Assembly (NCBI RefSeq): GCF_015222005.1
Contig: NZ_JADFFL010000001.1
Coordinates: 62,001-126,000, forward strand
From: Mucilaginibacter myungsuensis
GTDB lineage: Bacteria; Bacteroidota; Bacteroidia; Sphingobacteriales; Sphingobacteriaceae
Reading direction: 5' to 3'
Length of the DNA stretch: 64,000 bases
Shown here: piece after piece, positions 34,638 to 42,050 of the stretch
How the letters are laid out: each line of letters opens with the position of its first letter
Position numbering within the stretch: the stretch's first letter is position 1
The notes under the pieces: model-generated
The model's database searches: none
What the model was told of the DNA's origin: nothing
Seen by the model: only the letters and a program-made list of their open reading frames with translations
Made by a program: the position numbers and the translations under genes

Positions 34638-36134
34638 ATGGCCAAATACCAATTGTTGCTGCCGAAGATGGGTGAGAGTGTTGCAGAAGCAACGATCATA
34701 AGGTGGTTGAAAAACCCCGGCGATCCCATTGAAGCGGACGAGGCAATATTAGAGATCGCCACCGATAAGGTAGACTCTGAAGTACCCTCGCCGGTAAGCG
34801 GCAGACTTTCTGAGCAGTTATTTAAAGAGAACGATGTAGTACAGGTTGGTGCCGTTATTGCCACCATTGACACGTCTGTCCCCGAAGCGCCAAAACCAGC
34901 TCCAACTCAGGCCCCTCAACCAGTATCAGCACCTGCGCCAACTCCTGCACCTCAACCAGTAGCACAGCCAGTATATCAGGCCCCTGCGCCTGTTTTAGAG
35001 AAAGCACCGGCTACGGCTCAGGCTATCCCGGGTGTAGATCAGTTGAATAAACCGGCCCCTGCACCACAACCTGTTGTTGCTGTAGCGACCGAGGGCCGCT
35101 TCTACTCGCCATTGGTGAAAAACATTGCTCAGCAAGAGGGGATAAGTGTTGCTGAATTGGACCGTATCCCGGGTTCAGGAACCGACGGCCGTCTAACTAA
35201 AGACGACCTGTTGGCTTATATCACTAATCGCCCGGCAGCCCAAGCTAACCGTGCCCCACAACCTGTGGCAGTGCCTCAACAAGCTGCCGCTCAGCCGACT
35301 TCTACAGCGCAACAGCCACATGCTGCGCCACCAAGTCAGCCAGCTCAAACGGCATCTCAACCACAGACCGCTGCTCCGCAACAACAGGCGCCGGCGGCAC
35401 CAAAACCGGTATATTCGGTTTCAGGTGGCGACGAGATCATTGAAATGGACCGCATGCGCAAGCTGATCGCCGACCATATGGTGATGAGCAAGCATACATC
35501 GCCGCACGTAACATCTTTTGTAGAGGCCGACGTAACTAACATAGTCAACTGGCGCGAGAAGGTAAAGAAAGGCTTTGAGCAACGCACCGGCGAACGCTTA
35601 ACTTTCACTCCGATATTTACCGAAGCTGTTGTAAAAGCGATCAAGGATTTCCCATTGATCAATAGCTCAGTAAATGGCTCTCAGATCATCAAAAAGAAAG
35701 ACATCAACATCGGCATGGCTACTGCGTTACCAAGTGGTAACCTGATCGTTCCGGTGATACATAAAGCCGATACGCTGAATCTGGTAGGTTTAACCAAGTC
35801 GGTCAATGACCTGGCTACTCGTGCACGTGCTAACAAACTTGTCCCGGACGAAGTAAAGAATGGTACCTTTACCATCACCAACGTAGGTTCATTCGGTAAT
35901 GTGATGGGCACTCCGATCATTAATCAGCCACAAGTAGCTATCCTGGCGGTTGGTGTGATCAAAAAGAAACCGGCTGTTTTAGAGACCAAAGACGGCGATG
36001 TTATTGCCATCAGACATATGATGTTCCTGTCGTTATCATACGATCACCGGGTGATCGACGGCTCGTTAGGTGGTTCATTCATCCGCCGTGTAGCCGATCA
36101 TCTTGAAAATTGGGATGTGAACAGAGAAGTATAA
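34638..36134 (+). CDS. 2-oxo acid dehydrogenase E2 (dihydrolipoamide acyltransferase)
   Basis: Core acyltransferase of a 2-oxo acid dehydrogenase complex. The start is the ATG at 34638 (MAKYQLLLPKMGESVAEATI); an earlier TTG frame adds unrelated residues. One lipoyl domain with the lipoyl lysine in EIATDKVDSEV, a Pro/Ala/Gln-rich linker, the E1/E3-binding domain (YSPLVKNIAQQEGISVAELD), a second Ala/Pro/Gln linker, and the catalytic domain ending SYDHRVIDGSLGGSFIRRV with the catalytic His and Asp. E1 and E3 are not adjacent, so the substrate (pyruvate or branched-chain) is not fixed. Confidence 0.94.
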   Translation: MAKYQLLLPKMGESVAEATIIRWLKNPGDPIEADEAILEIATDKVDSEVPSPVSGRLSEQLFKENDVVQVGAVIATIDTSVPEAPKPAPTQAPQPVSAPAPTPAPQPVAQPVYQAPAPVLEKAPATAQAIPGVDQLNKPAPAPQPVVAVATEGRFYSPLVKNIAQQEGISVAELDRIPGSGTDGRLTKDDLLAYITNRPAAQANRAPQPVAVPQQAAAQPTSTAQQPHAAPPSQPAQTASQPQTAAPQQQAPAAPKPVYSVSGGDEIIEMDRMRKLIADHMVMSKHTSPHVTSFVEADVTNIVNWREKVKKGFEQRTGERLTFTPIFTEAVVKAIKDFPLINSSVNGSQIIKKKDINIGMATALPSGNLIVPVIHKADTLNLVGLTKSVNDLATRARANKLVPDEVKNGTFTITNVGSFGNVMGTPIINQPQVAILAVGVIKKKPAVLETKDGDVIAIRHMMFLSLSYDHRVIDGSLGGSFIRRVADHLENWDVNREV

Positions 36135-36171
36135 GTTAGACCAAAGAACAGATCAGTTAAATACCTAATGC

Positions 36172-36206
36172 AAAAAATGCCGGAGACTATTGTTTCCGGC
36201 TTTTTT
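36172..36206. terminator. Terminator hairpin overlapping a stop codon
   Basis: Stem GCCGGA / TCCGGC (36179-36184, 36195-36200), extended by G-U and A-T pairs, flanked by A6 and T6. It ends the E2 gene on the plus strand. On the minus strand the last codons and TAG (36187-36189) of the deacetylase gene lie within it. Confidence 0.88.
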
Positions 36207-36981
36207 GTATAATATCGGCAGCAAAATCACCGGTTCGCTTAAATTGGTAACCTTTACCTTGCGCCCAACTGATGAAGTCCTTAATGCGTGCTATAAAATC
36301 ATCGCCCGTGTTACGCATCACATAACCGGGGAAACCATATTTTTCGGGCTTATGCAGGTCTGTAAATTCCCAGGGGTGAAAGTATAAATTCAAATAGCCG
36401 TCCTTATTGTAAGTCGCTCCCGATATCCATTTGATCAGGAACATAGGCAGATTATGGAAACTCAGCCAAAATAAAGGGAAACGGATCAACGGCGACACTG
36501 AAGCCGGTAATTGCAAAACGCCATCCTGCCAAAACCATTTACGCGGGCGGTCGAAGTTATTGTAACGGCCCGGCAGCCAGGTAGGGTTGATAGATGAGTT
36601 ATACTTATAACCTGCCTTTTGTATCTCGCGCTCATCAACGGGCATCATGCGGGCCATGCGGTAGCCGCTCACTGGTGTATCGAACAATTCCTCTAAAACC
36701 TTCTTTGACGAAGCTAAATGCGCCGGGATAAACTCTGAGTGGAAATATCCGTGCGATGCTAACTCATGGCCTTCGGCAACGATCTGTTTAACTACATCCT
36801 GCTTATGTTTGGCATAATTGGCAGTACAATAAAAAGTAGCCTTGATACCAGCCTCCCGCAAAATATCAAGGACAGCCAAAGTACCTTCTGTCGATACCGC
36901 TAACTGCTCATCAAAGTCCAGGCTTTTACCGTACTCAAATGGCATATCAAATTCTTCAATATCAAAGCTTAGCAGTATCAT
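36187..36981 (-). CDS. Polysaccharide deacetylase family protein
   Basis: NodB-fold (CE4-like) hydrolase, 264 residues. Opening LLSFDIEEFDMPFEYG (catalytic Asp region), then KATFYCTANYAKH and the metal-binding HELASHGYFHSEF. The C-terminal part FYFHPWEF-like LYFHPWEFTDL matches the second His block. It may deacetylate an N-acetyl sugar on a glycolipid intermediate. The start overlaps the end of the GT2 gene by 20 nt, so they form one operon. Confidence 0.9.
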   Translation of the reverse strand: MILLSFDIEEFDMPFEYGKSLDFDEQLAVSTEGTLAVLDILREAGIKATFYCTANYAKHKQDVVKQIVAEGHELASHGYFHSEFIPAHLASSKKVLEELFDTPVSGYRMARMMPVDEREIQKAGYKYNSSINPTWLPGRYNNFDRPRKWFWQDGVLQLPASVSPLIRFPLFWLSFHNLPMFLIKWISGATYNKDGYLNLYFHPWEFTDLHKPEKYGFPGYVMRNTGDDFIARIKDFISWAQGKGYQFKRTGDFAADIIQKSRKQ

Positions 36982-37912
36982 TATTCAGTTTAATAAGGTT
37001 AGTAGAACGGACGATATAATTTGGCCTCTGCTTAGCCTGCATAAATAATTTACCCAGGTACAGACCAATGATACCCAGCACCATCAACTGCATCCCGCCA
37101 AAGAAAACCACAGTGGCAATAACAGACGCCCATCCCGGTGACTCGTGTCCGTAAGCAAATGTCCATGCGATATAGGGGATGTACAATAACGATGCAGCAG
37201 AAAAGAAAGCACCGATACCGATCGCGATATTCAGCGGCCTTACGCTAAAGGCAGTAACACCCTCCACAGCGAAGCGAACCATCTTTTTTACAGTGTATTT
37301 GCTCTTACCCGAAAAGCGTGGCTCGGCCTTATAATTGATTGCATATTGTTTGAACCCCAACCATTTGATCAACCCCCGCATGAACAAGCCATTCTCGTTC
37401 AATTGGTTCAGTACATTGGCCACTTTACGATCAATCAAACGGAAATCGGCAGTACCTTTCTCCAGCTTGGTGTCCGAAAGAGAATTGATCATGTTGTAGA
37501 ATATCTCTGACGACTTGGTCTTGAAATAAGTAGCTTCGTCGTGATATTCGCGGGTGGTGTACACCACATCATAGCCTTCTTCCCATTTTTGTAGAAATTG
37601 CGGTATCAGCTCAGGCGGATGTTGCAGATCGCCATCCATGCTGATGATGCAATCGCCATCTGCATAGTCGTAGCCCGCTTTTAAGGCATTTTGATGACCG
37701 AAATTACGGGACAGTTCTAAGTAATATAAGTTTGCGTTTTGTTCACTTACGGCCTTCAGTGTCTCTAAGGTATTGTCAGAACTACCGTCGTCGACAAAGA
37801 TTACTTCATAAATATAGGGAACATCTTTTAGAGCAGCAGTGAGTCTTTGCACCAGCTCGTTAATGTTGCTTGCCTCGTTAAAAGATGGTATGACGATGGA
37901 TATTTTTTTCAT
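36962..37912 (-). CDS. Glycosyltransferase family 2, DPM1/ArnC-like
   Basis: Polyprenyl-phosphate sugar transferase type: ISIVIPSFNEASNINELV, VDDGSSDNTLETL (DXD-type), and MDGDLQHPPELI, with two C-terminal membrane helices (about 230-252 and 263-290). 316 residues. Such enzymes make undecaprenyl- or dolichyl-phosphate sugars used for flippase-linked glycan transfer. It overlaps both neighbours (four nt with the GT87-like gene upstream, 20 nt with the deacetylase), giving a tightly coupled glycolipid operon. Confidence 0.93.
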   Translation of the reverse strand: MKKISIVIPSFNEASNINELVQRLTAALKDVPYIYEVIFVDDGSSDNTLETLKAVSEQNANLYYLELSRNFGHQNALKAGYDYADGDCIISMDGDLQHPPELIPQFLQKWEEGYDVVYTTREYHDEATYFKTKSSEIFYNMINSLSDTKLEKGTADFRLIDRKVANVLNQLNENGLFMRGLIKWLGFKQYAINYKAEPRFSGKSKYTVKKMVRFAVEGVTAFSVRPLNIAIGIGAFFSAASLLYIPYIAWTFAYGHESPGWASVIATVVFFGGMQLMVLGIIGLYLGKLFMQAKQRPNYIVRSTNLIKLNNDTAKL

Positions 37913-39069
37913 GCAGCTAATTCGCGCGTTTTAAAGTCGCGGGTCCAGGTTTCGTAAACTATCCTGATCCATATCACAAAACAAGGTAAGGCTTTTAAAG
38001 AATATGGTTTGATATACTCGCGATTAACAAATTTAGGGAACAGATCAGATGGTGATAAACTGGTAACGGCTAAAGCAAATATCAGCAAAAATATCTCAAA
38101 GCCGGTAACGGGCCGATCTAACACCATGTACCAAACAGCAACGCCAACGAAAGCAATGATGTAAGTCGGCGACTCGGAGCCGGTGCTGAATAACACCGTA
38201 AATAGTAGGGTAGAGGCTAAGATCAGCAATTGATAATTGACTATCTTGAACGCCTCGATACGCAAATAAGACGTTGCAAAAAGCAGCATCCCCGGCAGGA
38301 TAACAATGGCATCGGATAACTGCGGATAATTGAACACCCGCCGGATCATACCCATTACCGAGATATCCTGCATAATGGAAACGGCGTTATGTTTGTTCTT
38401 GTCGGCTAAACTGGCGTACCAATCTTTATAACATTGTACCACAAAACCCGGCGACGAGAACGGCATCGGTAATGCAAATAGTACCACCGACCAAAACATC
38501 AGAGATAGAATGAATTTGATCTTATTATCGGTAAAGAAAAAGAACGATAACCCCACTATACCGTAAAGCTTGATATATGTACCGGCAATAATGAGCAAAG
38601 CCGCCCAAAATTCCTTACCGCTACGGATAAATACGAAGCTGAGGACGATGATCGTCGTCATCATTGGATTGAACTGCGCGCTGTACGACGCCGTCATTAA
38701 CTCGTGTGCGCATATCAGCAACACGGCGTATTGAGCCTCTTTTTTTATCGGAAGCATCAGCACGGCTTTGTACAGAACTAAGGCGTTAAGCATTGTCCAT
38801 AATACTACGCCCACGCCATCCGGTAACAAGGTGAACGGCGCTATCACCAGTGCGAACAGTGGCCCGTAATGATTGGTATCAAAGTAAAATTCGGGCTGGG
38901 GCGTGTATAAGTTATGCTGATGGATAAGGTTTACGAACGTGTACTTAAAGATCAGGTAATTGTTAATAGTTTGCGCAAACGCCATTTTAAGCACTGCGAA
39001 CAAACTTAAGCCGAACCAAAGGATGGTAATGAATATCTTATTGGTAAAAAGCTTAACTATCTTGTCCAT
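37909..39069 (-). CDS. GT87/DUF2029-like polytopic glycosyltransferase
   Basis: Integral membrane protein with about 9-10 hydrophobic segments, GT-C fold type. The ATG at 39069 (MDKIVKLFTNK) is preferred; a TTG at 39102 would add 11 residues. Motif DTNHYGPLFALVIAPFTLLPDG in the first large loop resembles DUF2029 (polyprenyl-phosphate mannose-dependent mannosyltransferase) proteins. First gene of the three-gene operon; it probably uses the polyprenyl-linked sugar made by its neighbour. Confidence 0.85.
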   Translation of the reverse strand: MDKIVKLFTNKIFITILWFGLSLFAVLKMAFAQTINNYLIFKYTFVNLIHQHNLYTPQPEFYFDTNHYGPLFALVIAPFTLLPDGVGVVLWTMLNALVLYKAVLMLPIKKEAQYAVLLICAHELMTASYSAQFNPMMTTIIVLSFVFIRSGKEFWAALLIIAGTYIKLYGIVGLSFFFFTDNKIKFILSLMFWSVVLFALPMPFSSPGFVVQCYKDWYASLADKNKHNAVSIMQDISVMGMIRRVFNYPQLSDAIVILPGMLLFATSYLRIEAFKIVNYQLLILASTLLFTVLFSTGSESPTYIIAFVGVAVWYMVLDRPVTGFEIFLLIFALAVTSLSPSDLFPKFVNREYIKPYSLKALPCFVIWIRIVYETWTRDFKTRELAA

Positions 39070-39149
39070 TAATACGGTATGTGGGATCAGCGATAGCTGC
39101 AAAGATAATGATCTGTTTAAAACTGACGAGGAGAATTTACGGCATAAAA

Positions 39150-39186
39150 AAAGCTTCCCTTTTGAGGAAGCTTTAAAACTTTTTTC
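39150..39186. terminator. Terminator between hom and the glycan operon
   Basis: 9-bp stem AAAGCTTCC / GGAAGCTTT (39150-39158, 39166-39174), 7-nt loop. On the minus strand it is followed by a T-run (complement of the A-run at 39146-39150), so it ends the metX-hom transcript. Confidence 0.85.
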
Positions 39187-39198
39187 CCGAAGTGACTA

Positions 39199-40434
39199 CT
39201 AAATAACTTCGAGGTTATGTTTTAGCGCCGAGGCTAAACTGACCCCTGTTAGCTGATCGGCAAAAGCCACGAAGGCTTTGTTATCCGATATACGTTGTTG
39301 ATTGGCGATCAGATCTTGAAGACCGATCTTTCCTAAAACAAATTTGTAACTGTCTGAGTAAAAGCGCTCATGGATATGTATAAAGTTCAGCACATCAACC
39401 AATGCCTCGTCTTCGTAACGTAGATAAACATTCAGCTCTATGTCGTTTGTGAACTTAAGATCGGTACGCAGCTTGGCTTTTTTGTATTCGTATTGATAAT
39501 CGTAACGCAGCGCCGCAATGTCGGACAATACCGCCGAACCCGTTGGGTGGCCGCCTGCACCTTTACCATAAAAGAATTGCTGATCGGCAAAAGCAGCCTG
39601 TACGGTTACGCAGTTGTACTCGTAATCTACATTGTAAAGGAATTCATTCTCGTTAACGAACTTTGGCAGCACGAACATAGCAACATTCTGCTCATCCAGT
39701 TCTTTAGCTACCGGAACTAATTTGATCTTTAAGCGTTTTTCACGCGCGTATTTAAGATCGTTAGCTGACAGGGTCTGGATACCGATGTTCAATACATCCT
39801 CCGGTTTCACTACAATGCCGTAAGCATGCGCGGCAGCTATTACCAATTTGTATTTAGCATCGTAACCACCAACATCTGAGGTTGGATCGGTCTCGGCAAA
39901 GCCAAGGTCTTGCGCTTCTTTGAGAGCCGCGTCGTAATCTAAATTATCATTGTATCCTTTAGAAAGTACAAAGTTTGATGACCCGTTAAATATGCCACTG
40001 ATCGAGTGCAGTAATTCGTTATCATAGTATTCTTCCAGGTTACGGATGATCGGGATACTGCCGCATACTGATGCTTCATACAATAACGATGTACCGTGGT
40101 GCTGCTGCAAAGCGATCAGCTCCTCTAAATAAGTGGCAACCATCTTTTTGCTGGCCGATACCACATTACGGCCGGTACTCAAAGCGCGTGAAACGATCTC
40201 GAAAGCGGCCTCTGTATCATTGATCAGTTCCACCACGGTATTGATATCCGGATTGTTTAGGATCTCCTCACGATCTGTAGTGAACAGGTCGGCAGGCAGG
40301 CTGCGTTTTTTGGTCGGGTCTTTAATAGCGATCTTAACGATCTCGATGTTCAGGTTCTTGGTCTTTATGATGTCGTATAGGCCCTGGCCAACTACGCCAA
40401 AGCCAAATAAACCTATTTTTAGTCTCTTGCTCAT
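39199..40434 (-). CDS. hom: Homoserine dehydrogenase
   Basis: Reduces aspartate semialdehyde to homoserine. NAD(P)-binding GLFGFGVVGQG near 8-18; VSASKKMVATYLEELIAL; the catalytic-domain block EASVCGSIPIIRNLEEY and GIFNGSSNFVLSKGY; DLGFAETDPTSDVGGYDAKYKLVI with the catalytic Asp and Lys. 411 residues, monofunctional (no aspartokinase domain). It starts two nt after metX, so it is co-transcribed under the SAM riboswitch; this implies a homoserine supply dedicated to methionine. Confidence 0.95.
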   Translation of the reverse strand: MSKRLKIGLFGFGVVGQGLYDIIKTKNLNIEIVKIAIKDPTKKRSLPADLFTTDREEILNNPDINTVVELINDTEAAFEIVSRALSTGRNVVSASKKMVATYLEELIALQQHHGTSLLYEASVCGSIPIIRNLEEYYDNELLHSISGIFNGSSNFVLSKGYNDNLDYDAALKEAQDLGFAETDPTSDVGGYDAKYKLVIAAAHAYGIVVKPEDVLNIGIQTLSANDLKYAREKRLKIKLVPVAKELDEQNVAMFVLPKFVNENEFLYNVDYEYNCVTVQAAFADQQFFYGKGAGGHPTGSAVLSDIAALRYDYQYEYKKAKLRTDLKFTNDIELNVYLRYEDEALVDVLNFIHIHERFYSDSYKFVLGKIGLQDLIANQQRISDNKAFVAFADQLTGVSLASALKHNLEVI

Positions 40435-40436
40435 TA

Positions 40437-41489
40437 TTATGCACTGTGTTGCAAGTTAGATAACTCGCTTGTTTGGTTTGTTTTTAAAAAGGTTGATATG
40501 ATATTTGTAAGTTCTTCTGTATCAATTAAAAATCCGTCGTGTCCGTAAAAAGAATCCAACTCAGTGAATTGCGCCCCAGGGATGTTATCGGCCAGGTAAT
40601 GCTGCTCATCTATCGGGAATAAAACATCCGACGTGATACCGATCACCAAAGTTTTAGCTTTAACGGTTGCCAAGGCCAATTTAACACCACCACGGCCACG
40701 ACCTACGTTATGCGAATCCATTACTTTGCTTAAATACCAGTAACTATAAGCGTTAAAGCGGTTTACCAATTTATCGCCCTGATAGTTTTGGTAACTGGTA
40801 GCACGATAGTTATTTACCTCGTCGCTTTGGTCTTTTTGCGTTTTGCCGTAAGTGTGATAGGTGCGATAAGATAACAATGCCATACTCCGGGCCGCTTTAA
40901 GCCCCTTGCTGCCACCATCCGGCGTTTCACTGTAGAAACTATCGTCAGCTTGCAAAGCCAGGCGTTGCGACTCATTAAATGCGATCCCCCAAGGCGAATG
41001 GCGCGCATTGGTCGCGATCAGTATTAAGTTATTGATACGCTCGGGCTCTAAAATACTCCATTCCAAAGCTTGCTGACCACCTAATGATCCACCGATCAAT
41101 GTATGTATCTCGGTAACGCCCAAGTGTGCTGCTAATAACTGATGTGCCTTAACAACATCGCGAATGGTATAGTCAGGAAAGGTCAAATAATAGGGTAGGC
41201 CCGTGGTTGGATTCTGATGTAACGGACTGGTCGTGCCGTATGCCGAACCTAAAACATTGGCGCAAACAATAAAATACTCAGCAGGATCAAAGTAATAACC
41301 GGCACCAAAAAGGCCTTTCCACCAATCCAGCACGTCCGAGTTTGCGGTGAGCGCGTGGCAAACCCATACTACGTTGTTACGCTGTTCATTTAACGTACCG
41401 TAAGTGTGGTAGCCTATCTCTATCTCAGGCAGTGTCTCTCCCGACTCTAAGGTGAAGGTTTGCGTATGTTTAAGTACCTGTGTTGTCAT
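40437..41489 (-). CDS. metX: Homoserine O-acetyltransferase
   Basis: Alpha/beta-hydrolase that transfers acetyl from acetyl-CoA to homoserine, first committed step of methionine synthesis. Starting at the ATG 41489 (MTTQVLKHTQTF) the protein has 350 residues; the upstream GTG is less likely. Nucleophile Ser135 in LIGGSLGGQQALEWS; LNHP-like CHALTANSDVLDWW; catalytic Asp and His near LFPIDEQHY and FYGHDGFLID. First gene after the riboswitch and leader peptide (41623-41853) and operonic with hom. Confidence 0.94.
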   Translation of the reverse strand: MTTQVLKHTQTFTLESGETLPEIEIGYHTYGTLNEQRNNVVWVCHALTANSDVLDWWKGLFGAGYYFDPAEYFIVCANVLGSAYGTTSPLHQNPTTGLPYYLTFPDYTIRDVVKAHQLLAAHLGVTEIHTLIGGSLGGQQALEWSILEPERINNLILIATNARHSPWGIAFNESQRLALQADDSFYSETPDGGSKGLKAARSMALLSYRTYHTYGKTQKDQSDEVNNYRATSYQNYQGDKLVNRFNAYSYWYLSKVMDSHNVGRGRGGVKLALATVKAKTLVIGITSDVLFPIDEQHYLADNIPGAQFTELDSFYGHDGFLIDTEELTNIISTFLKTNQTSELSNLQHSA

Positions 41490-41559
41490 TTTTATCTGGT
41501 ATCGCCTTAGCGGGGCAGACACATTTTAGCTTGGTTGTTTGGTAATTTTGATTGTTAGA

Positions 41560-41616
41560 AAAGGGCATGACCCTTTAGGGGCAGCACGTAATTTCAATAA
41601 AATGAAAGGGTACGTG
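41560..41616 (-). promoter_or_regulatory. metX: Two hairpins with alternative pairing between leader peptide and metX
   Basis: On the minus strand, hairpin A uses CACGTA (41611-41616) with TACGTG (41585-41590) plus an inner TTTCA/TGAAA stem, starting seven nt after the leader stop. Hairpin B is AAAGGG (41571-41576), 5-nt loop, CCCTTT (41560-41565), then a short T-rich tail. The CCCTTT inside hairpin A (41605-41610) can pair instead with the AAAGGG of hairpin B, so A/B and the alternative exclude each other. This is the layout of an attenuator; function is inferred. Confidence 0.45.
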
Positions 41617-41622
41617 AACGCG

Positions 41623-41727
41623 TTAGCAGCAACAGCACATCGGCATATTGCAAATGGCGATAATGCTTACAGATAATGTGTTACGCTTTTGCGCCTGCTG
41701 AGAAAATCTTTGGATGTTGGTCTTCAT
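41623..41727 (-). CDS. Cys/Met-rich leader peptide between SAM riboswitch and metX
   Basis: 34-codon ORF whose ATG (41725-41727) lies only 14 nt after the end of the aptamer. It begins MKTNIQRFSQQAQK and ends IAICNMPMCCCC, that is five Cys and two Met in the last nine residues, with four consecutive Cys codons (TGC TGT TGC TGC) just before the TAA. The composition and the switching hairpins that follow point to a ribosome-stalling leader that reads charged tRNA-Cys (and tRNA-Met). No signal peptide or known domain. A small regulatory or metal-binding peptide remains possible. Confidence 0.6.
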   Translation of the reverse strand: MKTNIQRFSQQAQKRNTLSVSIIAICNMPMCCCC

Positions 41728-41741
41728 TTGTATGGTTATTA

Positions 41742-41853
41742 ATTTATATCCCCCGATGATCCATTCACCGGGCCAGGATTTGGCACCTTCTCCGCCTGCC
41801 GGAGGGTTGCCAGTGGGTCTCAGAGCCTGATCTCTCGCCACTTCTTTATAAAT
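41742..41853 (-). ncRNA. SAM-I riboswitch (S box) upstream of metX-hom
   Basis: On the minus strand the 112 nt have P1 ATTTATA / TATAAAT (41847-41853 with 41742-41748), a P2 arm AGTGG...CCACT, the conserved ACTGGCAACC junction, a P3 hairpin CTCCG-GCAGG-CGGAG, and the conserved AAGGTGCCAAATCC, which is the most diagnostic S-box block. Binding of S-adenosylmethionine is expected to lower metX-hom expression. The leader-peptide ATG lies 14 nt downstream, so the aptamer may act through translation of that ORF instead of a classical terminator, which is not seen directly 3' of P1. Confidence 0.9.
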
Positions 41854-41905
41854 CAAAACCTTTTGAGGGGAAATGATCCTATGGTATCGCTACCAAATAA
41901 TGTTC

Positions 41906-41938
41906 CAAATATAGGTTGAAAAACTATATCGTTCCAAA
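41906..41938 (-). promoter_or_regulatory. Promoter of the SAM riboswitch-metX-hom transcript
   Basis: Minus strand: TTTG (41935-41938), 21-nt spacer, TATATTTG (41906-41913), a full match to the Bacteroidota -33/-7 consensus. Transcription would start about 45 nt before the aptamer. Confidence 0.7.
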
Positions 41939-41982
41939 TTAAATTTTTATTCTTTGGAAAAGGGTGAGCTGTTAATGATAAC

Positions 41983-42050
41983 AGGCGAAAGGTTTGTATT
42001 GTCTGACCTTCGTTATTTCAGCACCTTTTACCTTTCGCCTTTAACCTATT
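41983..42050. repeat. Inverted repeat with 7-nt periodic units downstream of the cystathionine synthase gene
   Basis: 11-bp inverted repeat AGGCGAAAGGT / ACCTTTCGCCT (41983-41993, 42030-42040). The right side is built of heptads: ACCTTTT, ACCTTTC, GCCTTTA, ACCTATT (42023-42050). It lies at the 3' end of the minus-strand gene and may serve as its terminator. The rest of the spacer, 41490-42045, holds the metX leader elements listed separately. Confidence 0.55.

Noticed and set aside
34900..35400. Repetitive tract suggestive of a VNTR or CRISPR
   Set aside because: It is the Pro/Ala/Gln-rich linker of the E2 protein, with no constant repeat and spacer lengths.
41728..41856. N-terminal extension of the leader peptide to a 77-residue protein
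   Set aside because: The added codons are the SAM aptamer itself, whose conserved bases are explained by RNA structure.
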